Origin: Przewalskia tangutica
Lineage: Eukaryota > Streptophyta > Magnoliopsida > Solanales > Solanaceae
Length of the DNA stretch: 64,000 nt
Assembly (NCBI GenBank): GCA_029844215.1
Contig: CM056723.1
Span: 89,396,790-89,460,789, forward strand
Reading direction: 5' to 3'
Part shown: one piece after another, positions 35,130-47,700 of the stretch
Layout of the letters: each line of letters opens with the position of its first letter
How positions within the stretch are numbered: the stretch's first letter is position 1
Translations under genes and position numbers: made by a program
Notes under the pieces: generated by a model
Databases searched by the model: none
What the model was told of the DNA's origin: nothing
Seen by the model: the letters and a program-made list of their open reading frames with translations, nothing else

Positions 35130-35305
35130 GAGTATAAATGCGGGGTAAACCCCCAAGACATTATACACCTCCTGAGTATAAATGTGAGGTAAACCCCCAA
35201 GACGTTATACACCTCCTGAGTATAAATGCGGGGTAAACCCCCAAGACGTTATACACCTTCTGAGTATAATTGCGGGGTAAACCCCCAAGACATTATACAT
35301 CTCCA
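35130..35305 (+). repeat. 44-bp tandem repeat, four units
   Basis: Units start with GAGTATAAATGCGGGGTAAA and continue with CCCCCAAGACATTATACACC. Each has the inverted words GGGGTAAACCCC, a small hairpin. Units begin at 35130, 35174, 35218 and 35262. Confidence 0.9.
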
Positions 35306-35339
35306 TGGATTTTCTACACATGATGCGAGCATGGCGTAT

Positions 35340-35650
35340 ATGCTCATTGCGGGCCCGTAGGCCCTAAGCGGGTGAAATAGTCCTGTGCGGGTGAAATAGT
35401 CCTATGCGGGGTAAATTGTCCTATGCGGGTCCACAAGACCCTTGCGGGTGAAATAGTCCCAGGAGTAGGATTGCCAAATGATACTATGGGCAGGTGGCCC
35501 TAAGTTGATCATAAGCTTCCTATTTTTATGCAGTATACCTTTATGGGCAGACTTATGTGATTTTATCGCGTCCCATATTGGGCCGGGCAGTATACCTTTA
35601 TGGGCAGACTTATGTGTCTTTATCGCGTCCCAGAATGGGTCGGGCAGTAT
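35340..35650 (+). repeat. Short GCGGG repeats and a 57-bp duplication
   Basis: 35365-35460 has irregular repeats of TGCGGGTGAAATAGTCC. 35527-35650 holds two units of CAGTATACCTTTATGGGCAG followed by ACTTATGTG and TTTATCGCGTCCCA. Confidence 0.8.
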
Positions 35651-36930
35651 AGGTGTCCCTCCATAAAGGGCATGATTATGTTATACAAGATAAGTAAGTT
35701 ATATGGTTATGAACTTGATGATTTTTCCTAAGTATGTACGTAAGAATTTGGCTATAACTTTTATTGAAAAATCGGAAAAGATAATGATGTACGATTAAGT
35801 TCATGGGTTGTAATGGCATGGTAGGATCTGGTATTTACTTCTTATACTTGCCCCTGTCATTCTTTTGTACAGTTATGATCTGTTTACTGTACCTTATGTC
35901 CGTTCCATATTCGGTACCTATTATAATCGACTTCTTCGGAAGCCGCTCATATCCGCAGTTTAGGTACACGATTGTGGATCCGCGCTTAGGATCTGGTTCA
36001 AAGATTTTGAGATGGCTCCAATGTTCCGGATCTTGTCATCATGGTTATGTATATTCAGGGGTACGGCGGAGCCTTGTCCCGTCATAGTATTTGTCCAAAA
36101 TCTTAGAGGTCTGTAGTCATATCTTGTGGGTCGTTTTGTAAAAAAAAAAAAAATGTAACTGCGGTTGTCTAAGTATATGTATATGTGTCTAGGGAGGTAG
36201 CCTTATCGGCTAACCTGTTGTTTAAATTCTTGTTGTTTTATCTTATAAGTTTCATGTATGTTCCGCTGATTATCTCTGATGTATACCTGTAAGGGTGCCC
36301 AGGTAGGGCACCAGTCGCAGGCCCGGGGTCGGGTCGTGACACATGATGTCTTACAAATATATAGTACGGTTGACGTACATGTCTTAAATGAAATTGGGTT
36401 TCATTTTGAGTACCATTGAATTGATTTAAAATGTGCAAGTTTGGTTAAATTGGAAAGTGTACTCATTTGATTTGAAGTATGTAAATGTCGTAGTTTCTAA
36501 AGACATAAAATGTTATAATGACTTTATGGGAAGTTAGTTATAACAACTTTATGGGGAGATAAAAGAGTGGTTTACTTAATTGATTTTAAAAGAGTATAAA
36601 TGAATTGTTTTATAGAAGGGTAACTTGATTTTAAAAAATAGACATGACTTGATACTACGGGTGTTAGTATCTTATCCTTATTTTGTGAAAAAAGTCATTT
36701 CCAAAAATAGGAGTACGTAGTACTTTGGGTTAAATCCCCGGATTTTACATAAAATGAAAGTGTCTTGAGTTTATAAAATGATAATCCAGTTTACATATTA
36801 ATGAAAGTCTAAAAGTAGGTTAAACTTGCCTATGCTAGTTGTGATAGCCTTTGTTGTGCAAGTGTTGTATTTCTATGCTACCGCGTCTCTCAATTGGAGG
36901 GCCGGCCATCTTGTTATATATATTTATTGT

Positions 36931-37303
36931 TCCATGGACATGCCTGCACCGATGAAGGATTCCGGGGGCATGTGGCCATGATGCTAGTTCAATTCCCGGA
37001 TGATATTATTAATCCATGGACTAGCTCTCCATGAAGACATGTACCCGAGATGCAGGATACCACGGGCATGTTATATATATATTTATTTGTTCCATGGACA
37101 TGCCTGCACCGATGAAGGATTCTGGGGGCATGCGGCCATGATGCGGGTTCAATTCCCGGATGATATTATTATTCCATGGGCTAGCTCCCCATGAAGATAT
37201 GTACCCGAGATGCAGGACACCACGGGCATGTTATATACTATTATTATTCCATAGACTAGCTCCACATGAAGTCATGTACCCGAGATGCATGATACCACGG
37301 GCA

Positions 37304-37309
<6 letters not shown>
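36931..37309 (+). repeat. 160-bp tandem repeat
   Basis: Two full units beginning TCCATGGACATGCCTGCACC at 36931 and 37091 and a partial third from about 37250. Each ends with a CCACGGGCATG word and a short TA run. Confidence 0.88.
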
Positions 37310-37374
<65 letters not shown>

Positions 37375-37382
37375 TATATATT
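37305..37382 (+). repeat. TA dinucleotide array
   Basis: About 38 TA units with one interruption (TAGATA near 37371). Open frames of repeated Ile-Tyr across it are not genes. The matching place in the 5' LTR (16256-16269) has only a short TA run at a deletion junction. Confidence 0.95.
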
Positions 37383-37596
37383 ACATTGGTGCCTACCGAC
37401 AGTGATGAAGAATTCCACGGGCACGCTTGGTATTGTGGGCTTGAGACCCTTGTTTAAATTGCGCAATGATTATGAGGGCTTGTGTCCCTGAACTTGGGTG
37501 ACTATTTACATGTGTTGAAGGGGTCTTTAAAAGATAAAAATTGACTTTCATTATTCGTACGTTGACAAGGCAAGGTAGTACTGTTAGTTTGGTTAT

Positions 37597-38525
37597 TGTC
37601 ACGACCCGACCCCGGGCCCGCGACTGGTGCCCTACCTGGGCACCCCTTACAGGTATACATCAGAGAATAGTAGCGGAACATACATACAACTCAAAAGGTA
37701 CAAGTCATGAAATATCAACAGGCTAGCCGATAAGGTCACATTCCAAAAGTATACACATAACCCAAAAAACAGTTACCTCTTTTTGTTTTTACAACCCAAT
37801 CCACAAGATATGACTACAGACCTCTAAGAATTTTTACATAACAATTGTGACGGAACAGGGCCCCACCATACCCTGAATGTACATAAATCTACAACCTCAG
37901 GGAATTGTACCAAAAAACAAAGCCTCCGGAGAAATGGAGCTTTCCAAGGACTGAACAGTGATCCTAAGAGTGAGGATCAGCAAGCTATGTACCTCAACCT
38001 GCGGCATGAACGCAGCCCCCCGAAGGAGGTTAGTACAAAATATGTACCAAGTATGTAAAACTGAAAATACTGTAATTTCAATCATAAAGTCTAGACATAA
38101 AAATATGGAAACAAGTATGATAATCAAATTAACAATACAACCGTGCCTTGCCGAAATGAAAGTAATGAAAGTCAGTTTTACCTTTTTAAAGACTATTTCA
38201 ACATATGAACAATAGTCTCACCATAGCTAGGGACGCAAGCCCTCAAATCATCACACAGCCCAATAAGGGTCTCAAGCCCGCAAAACATCAAGGCGTGCCC
38301 GTGGAATTCCCCATCACTGCCGACAGCCATAAGTGTAAAATATATCCATGTAACACGCCCGTGGCATCTTACATCACTGTCGGCGTGCACATATGCAATA
38401 TATATAAATATCTCATGCCCGTGGAATCCCTCATCTCGGGTACATGACTTCATGGAGAGCTAATCCATGGGGTAATAATAACATATAACATGCCCGTGGA
38501 ATCCCTCATCTCGGGTACATGTCTT
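37597..38525 (-). mobile_element. Minus-strand LTR, 3' part
   Basis: Starts TGTCACGACCCGACC at 37597 and carries the reversed equivalents of the GCCCGTGGAAT repeats seen in the H LTR. It is cut at 38525 by another minus-strand LTR, and its continuation is not found in the window. The 5 bases before it are GTTAT; no matching duplication is seen. Confidence 0.72.
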
Positions 38526-40261
38526 TGTCAGGACCTGACCCCGGGACGCGACTGGTGCCCTACCTGGGCACCCTTATAGGTATACATCAGAGATAATCAG
38601 CGGAACATACATCAAACTTATAACATAAATCAACAAGAAATAAACAACAAGTTAGCCGATAAGGCTACCTCCATGGACATATATATATATATATATAGCC
38701 AAAAGCAGTTACATTTTTTTTCTTTTACAAGCTGACCCACAAGATATGACTACAGACCTCTAAGAATTTTGACATAACAACTGTGACGGGACAGGGCCCC
38801 GCCATACCCCTGAATGTACTACAACCGACAACACCAGGGATCCGAACCAAAGAAAAGCCTCCAGAGTGAATTGAGCTTTTACCCAAAACTGAACAGAGAT
38901 CCTAGAGCGAGGATCACCAACATGTGTACCTAATACCTGCGGGCATGAACGCAGCCCCGAATAAATTCGATAACAAAAATTTAGTATGGAACAAAAATAA
39001 GGTACAGTAACCAAATCATAACTGTATATAAAAGAATGACAGGGGCAAGTATAAAAATGAAATACCAGATCCTACCATGCCATTTTAACTCCTGAAATCA
39101 ATCGTACATTAACTGTTATTTTCCTTCTTTCACTGAGAATTAATCATCATATTCTTACATACATACTTAAGAATTCAATCAAGTTTTTCCACATAACTTA
39201 CATATCTTACATAACATAATCCGGCCCTTTATGGATGGACTTCTTATTTGGGAGCTTACTTTGATTATCCATATGTGATAACGTAACCCGACAGCCATTC
39301 TCGGCTAATATGAGCAACAATGCAAAGTCTATTCCAATTCTTTTTCAATCCATATTGTCATTCCATCATGTTATATAGTCGCAACCAACTTTAACAACTA
39401 TAATCTCCTCTTTATATAACATGTGATGACTAAAACTAATAACTAAATTGAATTACAATCTTAAAGGCAAATCATGCTAGTTTCGGATTCCATCCAATTA
39501 TTCCATAACATTCAATCTCCATATATATATATATCTCATGCTTGCATAATATATATATATATATGACTACAATAATAAGTAACATTTAATCACTTAAGAG
39601 GACAAAGTTGTTACCTTGATAAGCCCAAAATAGTCCAACAATATCGCCCACTTTAGCCCTCTTTCTGAAATTCTTCTTCCCGCCAAAATCACCTCTACGA
39701 ACCCCCTACAAGCTCGCCAACATATTTCCTTCTTGTTGCCTTTCCAAAAATCTCATTTAGGCTTAGGGTTTTTCTCACAATTTCTTTGAGAGAGAAGAGA
39801 AGAGGAATTTCTATTTGGATGAAATCTTGCAAATGATTTTAATCTTGCAAGACTTGGTCATATATAGCCTCTATCTTGTTATACAAGTTGGGAGGGACAC
39901 TTGTCGCCGTGGTGCTGCAACTTCAGACAGTTTCAGGGCTTATGGAGCCGCGGCCCTGCATCCGGCGCCGTGGCGCCTGACCCTTTCTCTTCAGTCAGCT
40001 GATCTTGTAACGTCCATAACTTTCTACTCCGATGTCCTATCGACGAGCGGTTTGTTGCATTGGAAACTAGGATCAGTGAACTTCATACTAGGATTTTGAA
40101 ACACCTAAAAACTCCCAATATACTAGGAGATATACTGCTCCAAAGTTGACTGAAAAACTATCCAAAAATATTCTGCCAACTTTTTTTCTTTTTTCCAAAT
40201 TCGAATCTTATTTCCTTTCGTACATTCTCATCTCATCCTCTTGGAATTACGGGGCGTAACA
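38526..40261 (-). mobile_element. Minus-strand LTR, 1736 bp
   Basis: Runs from TGTCAGGACC to ...GGGGCGTAACA (TGTTACGCCCCG on its own strand). The left flank is GTCTT and the right flank ACCAA, so there is no target duplication, and no polypurine tract follows. It is a truncated or rearranged copy. A GC-rich block with GCCGCGGCC and GGCGCCGTGGCGCC lies at 39905-39980. TA-rich runs are at 38672-38696 and 39520-39565. Confidence 0.72.
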
Positions 40262-41243
40262 ACCAAGTCCCAAATCCTGCAGAGAGGAGATTAGGGGACT
40301 ATGTGATGCCGACAATTACAGGGGTGCAGACTTGCATCAGGCTTCCAACTGTGGAAGCTAATAATTTTGAAATCAAACCAGCAATCTTGCACATGGTTCA
40401 AGGCTCAGTTCGGTTTGAGGGATTACCGTCTGATGATCCCCATATGCATCTAGCAAATTTCCTGGAGGTGTGTGCAACTTTTAAGTACAATGGTGTTACT
40501 GATGATGTCATTCGGTTGAGACTCTTCTCATTCTCACTCAGGGATAGAGCAAAGAGCTGGTTGAACTCACTACAGGCGAACTCCATTACCACATGGAAAG
40601 ACTTGGCTCAGAAGTTTTTTGCCAAATTTTCCCTCCATCCAAAGCAGCAAGGTTCAGAGGAGGGTTGAATAACTTTTACTAGCTGGAAGGATAATCATTA
40701 TATGATTCATGAGTGCGGTTTAAAGACTTACAAAGGAAGTGCCTGCATCATGAGATTGAGAAGTGGATGTTAGTCCACATATTCTACAATGAGCTGTGTG
40801 GTACAACTCGTACCATTATTGATGCTACAGCAGGGGGAACGTTCATGAGAAAGAGTGCCAATGAGGCACACGATTTGCTAGAAGACATGGCCACAAACAA
40901 CCATCAGGGGGCCGATGATAGAGCAATGAACAACAGGAAAGTGGTTGGGGTTCATGAGTTGGATGTTATCACTGCATTGACTGCGCAGGTTGCCACTTTG
41001 ACAAAGAAGATGCAGCGGAGTACTATGTCCGTGAATGCTGTTCAGACACCAATGAGCTGTGATATTTGTGGCGGTCCCCATACTTTTGATAGGTGCACAG
41101 CAGTTGATCCAAACAATGTGTCTATGGAGCAGGTTCAGGCAGTTGGAAATTTTCAGAGGCCCTATAATAATGCATTCTCCAACACATATAATCAGGGATG
41201 GAGAAATCATCCAAAATTTTCATGGAGGAATGACCAATGGTAG
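40262..41243 (+). pseudogene. Gag of an Athila/Tat-like element
   Basis: Gag begins close to 40262 without a visible 5' LTR. The first frame (40303-40668) has VEANNFEIKPAILHMVQ, GLPSDDPHMHLANFLE and LRLFSFSLRDRAKSWLNSL, the conserved capsid block of the Athila/Tat group. A frameshift and a short disrupted piece follow (40669-40712). The second frame (40713-41243) carries the rest of the capsid (FYNELCGTTRTIIDATAGG) and a zinc knuckle CDICGGPHTFDRC near residue 115 (CX2CX3HX4C). It ends in a Gln/Asn/Trp-rich stretch and a stop at 41244. 41244-41942 continues with stops and repeated SQTQF/NSQ words and is decayed. The surviving frames are long and CAG/CTG words are normal. Confidence 0.88.
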
Positions 41244-41942
41244 CAACCTCAGTTTCATGGCCAAAATCAGAACCAACAGCCACAGAATCAAACCTCTTCC
41301 CCTTCCCCAAATACAAGCCGTAAGGGTGTAAATGACACTCAATGGACAATGGTCTGTAGCCGAACTCTCAACAGTTCAGCACACCAGATCCACAAGAGAA
41401 GCCAGATGAAGTAAGAGCAGCACTGTTGACCTTGGCCAACTCACAGACTCAATTCATGGAAGAAACCAGGTCCTCACTTTCAATATTGGCCAACTCCCAG
41501 ATATAATTTATGGTAGAGACCAAATAATTCATGACTGAGACTAGGTCATCTATTAGGAATATGGAAACATAAATGGGGCAGTTGCAGGGAAATTAAATGA
41601 CAGACCTCAGGGGACTCTCCCTAGTAACACAGTAATAAACCCAAGAGAGCAGTGTCAAGCAATAAGCTTAAGGAGTGGTAAGCAGTTAGATCAGGTTGCA
41701 ACCCAACCACAGGTGGAGAAGAAATATGAGCTGACAGAGACTTCTGAGGTAGAGAAAAAGGGGTTACTGATGACCGCCCTATTTTAGATAAGGCTCCACC
41801 TGCAGTCATGAGGGAATATACAGACAAAATTCCTTACCCCTAAATACTGCAGAAAAAGACCCTAGACAAACAATTTTCCAAGTTTTTAGAGGTCTTCAAA
41901 AAGCTGCACATCAACCTCCCGTTCATTGAAGCCTTAGAGCAA

Positions 41943-42686
41943 ATGTCAGCTTATGTGAAGTTCATGAAAGAAATCCTTTTTAAGAAGAGGAAGTTGGCAG
42001 ACTATGAGACAGTGGTGCTGACAGAGGAGTGCAGTTCTATTCTTCAGAAGAGACTTCCCCCAAAGTTGAAAAATCCAGTGAGTTTCACCTTACCTTGCAC
42101 TATAGGGAAGGTGACATGCAAGCAGGCTTTGTGTGATTTGGGGGCAAGTATAAACCTAATGCCCCTCTCTGTATTTAAAAGACTTGGTTTGGGGAAAGCA
42201 AAGCCAACCATAATCAACTTGCAGCTAGTTGATCGCTCTATAGTGCATCCCCGAGGAATAATTGAAGATGTATTGGTGAAAGTGGGAAAATTTATCTTAC
42301 CTGTTGATTTCCTCATCCTTGATATAGAAGAAGATGATAATATGTCAATGATCCTTGGGAGACCATTTCTATCCACAGGGAGGGCACTGTTTGATGTTGA
42401 GAAAGGGGAGTTAAAACTCCGAGTCCAAGATGAGGAGATGATTTTCAAAGTTTTTAAGACACCCACTGAACCTCAAGTCAATGATAGATGTTTTACCATT
42501 TGGATAGATGACAAGGGTGTCTCTGAGAAAAGTCTCACAAGTACTGAGGCTCGTGAAGTAACATTGAAGCAGCATGAAGAACTTGATGGTAAGACTTCTA
42601 AACTCAGCCCTGCGAAAAAGAAGAGGAGAAGGAGAAAGAGAATGATTTTGAAATGGATATGTGGAGGGGATACTATACCCCCTTGA
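41943..42686 (+). pseudogene. Aspartic protease region of an Athila/Tat-like element
   Basis: An open frame of 247 codons. Active-site word CDLGASINLMPLSVF at residues 64-78 (Asp 65), then VHPRGIIEDVLVKVGKF and ILGRPFLSTGRALFDVEKG (residues 138 on), which are the flap and C-terminal parts of the Athila/Tat protease. The last third is charged and ends KKKRRRRKRMILKWICGGD. Family members continue into RT, but here a stop follows, and at once the 3' untranslated sequence. This is the C-terminal part of the gag-protease polyprotein, cut off upstream by stop codons; the first Met is not a real start. Confidence 0.88.
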
Positions 42687-43071
42687 TTGAGTAAGAAAAT
42701 TGCGTCCGGCTAAAAGACGTTAAAGACAACGCTACTTGGGAAGCAACCCAATGTTTTTAATTATGTTATTTCAAATTTTGTTTTAGTTGTTAATTTTGTC
42801 TTGACACAGTCTTGTATGTTTGGTATGTTTTTTATGGAAGTTGGACTAGGAACTAACTCCGAGGAGAAAAGGGAGAAAATGATGAAAACTGGGCGAAATC
42901 AAATTTCGGTGAATAAGAGTCGCGGTGCATGTTGATTGAGCCGCGGCGCAAGAGAGACAGTAGCTCCAGTGATTCTGTCGGGCAATTAGGGCCGCGGCGT
43001 ATGGTCTAAGGACCGCGGTGCCTCCTTCGGCTTCATGCACAATGATGTTTTCCGAAAATTCAGAGTTGTGC
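42687..43071 (+). other. 3' untranslated region of the Athila/Tat-like element, part 1
   Basis: Contains CTACTTGGGAAGCAACCCAA at 42732-42751, a phrase typical of the 3' ends of this group, then AT-rich sequence and a GC-rich block (42920-43025) with GCCGCGGCGC and ACCGCGGTGCC words. It ends with TGTGC (43067-43071), the likely target site of element E, and resumes at 53830. Confidence 0.7.
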
Positions 43072-43686
43072 CACTGTCTTTGCCACGACGAACCGGGGCG
43101 TGGATCGTGCCTTACCGGGCACCCTAGTGATACAACATCGAGAAAATCAGCGAACATAAAACATGAACATGAACAAGTGACATGATAAATAAACAGTCAA
43201 CCAAAACGGTTTTCTGCGTATATACATAAATACCCAACGCTTATCCTTTTTACAAACCCCGCCACAACAAGATTACTGCACTTAAGATTTACAACAACTA
43301 TGACGGACGGGCCCCGCCATACCCCTGAATATACAAGAACCTACAACTCAGGGAAACACATACCAAAAGATAAGCCTCCGAAGGAACGGAGCTTCCCAAT
43401 ATGCTGAAAGGTGATCCTAAAAGCGGGGATCGACAGCCGATGTACCTCTACCTGCGGCATGAACGCAGCCCGGCGAGGTCAAGACAGTACCAAGTATGTG
43501 AAATCAGAAAATCAGTAAATGAAATCATAGCACTATATAAAGCGGAGACATGTATGATAACCAAACTACAGATATCTGACATATAAACAAATATATTAAG
43601 TCGAGGACTCACGCCTCCAAATCATCACTCGTGCGTGGAATTCCTTCTCACCGCCAGCCGATATGATATGATATCCACAAGACAAA

Positions 43687-44030
43687 GAATCCAAATGGAG
43701 CATACCCGCGCGCTACGCATCGTGTCGGTATGTCCAAAAGGAAACAATAAGACTGATTCCAAATGGAAACATACCCGCGCGCTACGATCGTGTCGAGATG
43801 CCCACAGGGGAAACAATAGCAAAGATTCCAAATGGAAACATACCCGCGCGCCACGATCGTGTCGATGCCCACAGGAAACAATAAAGCAAAGATTCCAAAT
43901 GGAAACATACCCGCGCGCTACGCATCGTGTCGATGCCCAAAGGGAAATAATAAGCGATATCAAAATGGAAGCATACCCGCGCGCTACGATCGCGGTCGGT
44001 ATGTCCAAAGCGATTAGCAAAAGTAACACA
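43687..44030 (-). repeat. About 69-bp minisatellite in the LTR of element E
   Basis: Five units of CCAAATGGAAACATACCCGC plus GCGC(T/C)ACGATCGTG and GATGCCCA(A/C)AGGGAAACAATA. It is the same array as 8105-8450. The 177-codon open frame across it exists because the period is a multiple of three. Confidence 0.88.
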
Positions 44031-44149
44031 ATCAGCGAACGCACCGTGGAATTTCTTCGTCACCGCCGACACGTCCGTAAGTTCTCAACAAGTCAACCGA
44101 CTCCATCGAGAGGCGCGGAGTATAGAAACACAATTCTTGCACAACAAAG

Positions 44150-44260
44150 GCTATCACGACAAGCATAGGCAAGTTTCACATCAACAAGCATAGGCAAGTT
44201 TCACAACAACAAGCATAGGCGTGTTTCACAACAACAAGCATAGTGTTTCACAACAACTCA
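44150..44260 (-). repeat. About 28-bp tandem repeat
   Basis: Five imperfect units of AACAAGCATAGGCAAGTTTC with ACA spacers. Confidence 0.85.
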
Positions 44261-44775
44261 AAGTACTTTCATTTTTATGCCAAGGTCGGTTTTAACCCTA
44301 AAGTACTACGACGTTAAATTCCTTTTAAGAGATTCATTCTTTTTATAAAAGTCACCCGATACCCGTAGTATAAAATAGAGTGACTTACATCTTTTAAGTA
44401 AACCAAAACAACTTCCATACTTTCTTTTTTAAAACCAAATTAAGGCAACACTACGCCTTATTTTTAGACCAAAACACTTTTCTTTTTAAAGTCAAGTTAC
44501 CACATTAAAACCAATGATAAAAACCCTTCTTTTGTTTTCATAAGGTCGTTATAACCAACTTCCCATAAAGCTGTTATAACACTTTATGTTTTAAACCATT
44601 TTAAGACAACACAATGCCTTTCTTTTCCCTAAAGTTCCAGTTTGCCTAATTTCAATTACACAAGTCTCTTTTTAGGAAAGTTTCATAGTTCAATGTCTTA
44701 ATCTCTTTTAAAACAATTGAGTAACATATGCCATAGGCGAGTAGGTTATTCTTGTTCATAATCAACCTTATTAAG

Positions 44776-47700
44776 TGTCACGACCCGATTCCGGGCCCGT
44801 GACTGGTGCCTTACCCCGGGCACCCTAGTGATACAACATCAGAGTAATCAGCGGAACATAAAACGATACAAGACATATTATGAAATATGAAACAATAATC
44901 TGAGGAAAACTTGCCTTTCGGCATATATATAAACAACAGCTTTTTCAACATGAACAGTTTAATCCTTTTTACAAACCCTGCCCACAACAAGATACTGCAC
45001 CTCTACGAATGATATGACAACAACGACGGACGGGGCCGTCATACCCCGAATGTAAGCACCTACAACAACAGGACTATACGAAGATAAGCCTCCGAGAAAC
45101 GGAGCTTTCCCAAAAGTCGAATCGTGACCCTAAGAGCGAGGATCAACGACTGGTGTACCTTTACCTGCGGCATGAACGCAGCCCCCCGAAGGAGGTCAGT
45201 ACAACAGGTACCGAGTATGTGAAACTGAAAATAAATACTGTAAATGAAATCATAGTAGTCTATACAAAGCAGGAGACATGTATGATAACCAAACTACAGT
45301 TTTACAATAAATAAGCGAATATGTCAAGTCGTGGACTCACGCCTCAAGTCATCACTAAAACATAACAATGGGTCTCACGCCCACAACATCAATCGTGCCC
45401 GTGGGACACATTCCTCACTGCCGGCAGTCTATGATATGAAAGCACCAAGGAACACACATGAACACCAGGTCCCACCTGTGTTATAATAAAACCGTACGGG
45501 GTAAGTATGAAGGCATAGCCGACTACTAAAACCCCCAGTACCAACAAGGTCATAAACTGTATCATGAGATCTGTCTAGACCGTCACATGATCAAAGCTGG
45601 CCACTCGCCCGCGCAGATCTAATGCGCGTCTAGCCACGAACTTCCCGCGACTCCGCATAGGCCAAACTCATAGGCTGCATGAGGTATAACCCGCATCGAG
45701 TAGCTACTCCGGCGATCACCGACTTCGCACCGCATGGCCATATAGACCGCATGCCCATAAAGGACGCACCTAACACGGAACTCGTAGCTCCAAGATAGGC
45801 CCACGGGACCCGCATGAGGTATTCTCGAATCATAGGTCCATCGACCCGCTGAGTCTACCCCGACGGAGGGCTTAACCTAATCATCTCAAGAGATGAGTGA
45901 TGTATAATACTAACATAACAGCTTATCGTTAAACAACATAAGCACAACAAGGGAAAACCCCTTTACACAAACATCACAAGATACTAACACACGTAGCATC
46001 CTAGCATGTTTACTTATCAACCAACAAGAAAGTATTACAAGGCTATCACAAACCAATACAATCAAGTTATTCACACAAGGTACTTTCTACTAACAAGATC
46101 GGGTATCTATCCCCAAAGTACTTCATACATTAAATCTTTAAAAGATCTGTGTCTTTCTCCTAAGTCACACAATACCCATAGTATAAAATAGAGTGAATGT
46201 CCTTTTTAAGTAAACCAAAACACTTACCTTTGTAAAATCAAGTAACAACATTATTTTCCAAACGTCCAAGTTTGCCTAATTTCAAATGTTCACGTTTCTT
46301 ATTTTAGAAAGGTTCCGTAGTTCATAGTCTTATTCATTTAAGAATATAATTCTCTTTTAAACCATCTGAGAAACATAAGCCTTATATGTGAGTAGGATAT
46401 TCTTGTTTATAACAATCTTATTACAGCAGCCATGATCTAGGAAATATCATTTTGTCTCATCTTAGCTTCTATGCAGATGGAAGTTTCTACTGGTTTTAAT
46501 CTGTCAAAACATTTCCTTTTATTAACGCTGCAGTGGTTTGTCGATACACATTCTGATTTCCGAAATCAGTAAAACATTCTTAAGCCGTTATACCTAACTT
46601 CCCATAAAGCTAGTATAACTCTTAAGTTTTCAAAAACCAAGTATTACTCTCCTTTTAAAATGATTCAAAAATCTTTTGAAATACTTCAAGTTCTTTATTA
46701 TCACATAACCAACCAGTTATAGTTCAAATCAGTTACCCTTTAAAAACCATAAGTATCTTCTTACATACATAAAGCTGTTATAACCAACTTCCCATAAAGC
46801 CGTTATAACACTTTATGTTTTAGACCAATCAAATACATTCAACACATGTACGTCTACCGTACTACATAGTTACACACATATCATGCTAGAAGAGATAGGA
46901 AGAGGTTCACATACCTCGCGACGAGTATCGACTAATAGCAAAACGCTCCAAGTACCTCAAGCCGTCGGCTACTCCTTAAGCCAAGTAGATCGCGCCACAC
47001 GTAGTACTTCAACCTATAAGGCCACAAGGCGCTTATTAACATTTAGGTCTAATCGTAGAACATTCTACGTAAAAATTCGCAAAGACCTTCTCCCCGCAAC
47101 AAACAGAAATCTCCTCCTCTATCGGGCCGCTACCAAGCCAACCGGGGGTTATACGCCTAATCCGGACGCACAATTCTACCTCACGGAAAAGCTACACAAG
47201 TCTATCAGAATACACCCTATGTAAATCTCAAGATTACTCTTCTTTCGAAAAGGTTTCTTATTATTCAGGCTTAAGTCAAAAGACATTGCCGACAACAACG
47301 TTCAGTTCTATATATAGTATACTTCAACTATATAGTCTAACAATCATGTAATTTCCAATTACAATAGAGGGACAAGATATTTACCTCGATAAGCCCATAA
47401 TTATCCGAGTTTAAATGTCGATCCTGAGCAAGGTTTAGCTCCTACTCCGTGCGCTCCGACCCACTCCAAACAACCCTTAGAAGTTCTAACCAACTTCTAC
47501 TAATTACTCCAACTAACTATGGAGATTTTCCTTAGGGTTTCGGTTTTGTGACTGACGGGAAGTATAATAGTATTTCTGGGCTTTTCGTATAGGTATAACC
47601 TTAGAATACAACAAGGTATACGGCTAAGGTAATTTGGGCATTATAACAATACTAGGAGAGTATTTATATACCACAAAAGGGGGGTATTTTACGAAAACAA

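Larger units (their letters stand above)
32545..36341 (+). mobile_element. Solo LTR with target duplication CATGA (3797 bp)
   Basis: Starts TGTTACACCCCGTAATTC and ends GGTCGTGACA, with CATGA at 32540-32544 and again at 36342-36346. No internal region, primer site or polypurine tract is present, so it is a product of LTR-LTR recombination. It includes several tandem arrays (35004-35120, 35130-35305, 35527-35650). Confidence 0.92.
36342..37596 (+). mobile_element. 3' LTR of element H, part 3 of 3
   Basis: Resumes after CATGA and runs to GTTTGGTTAT, where a minus-strand LTR begins. 37383-37596 matches 16270-16487 of the 5' LTR. The last 500 bases of this LTR are not found elsewhere in the window. 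Confidence 0.78.
43081..44775 (-). mobile_element. 3' LTR of element E, part 1
   Basis: The end reads TGCCACGACGAACCGG where most copies have TGTCACGACCCG. It includes the about 69-bp array 43687-44030 and the CAACAAGCATAGGCAAG array 44150-44260. It is interrupted after TTAAG by a solo LTR and continues at 48274. Confidence 0.8.

Noticed and set aside
35004..35305. Regular 29-bp and 44-bp repeats resembling a CRISPR array
   Set aside because: The units are adjacent without unique spacers, lie inside an LTR, and the genome is a plant's; they are ordinary minisatellites.
37272..37491. Open frames coding for repeated Ile-Tyr on both strands
   Set aside because: Product of the TA dinucleotide array.
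38521..38525. GTCTT before the LTR at 38526 and also before the LTR at 43081, as a possible target duplication of one large minus-strand unit
   Set aside because: The bases after a supposed right end do not fit, both sites precede an LTR end rather than flank one unit, and a 5-base match is easily chance.
40878..41210. A 110-codon minus-strand frame
   Set aside because: Antisense shadow of the Gag zinc-knuckle frame at 40713-41243.
42044..42466. A 140-codon minus-strand frame
   Set aside because: Antisense shadow of the protease frame at 41943-42686.
43635..44168. A 177-codon open frame and several overlapping frames on both strands
   Set aside because: They run through the ~69-bp array, whose period is a multiple of three; the predicted proteins are periodic and are not conserved in the related array at 8105-8450.
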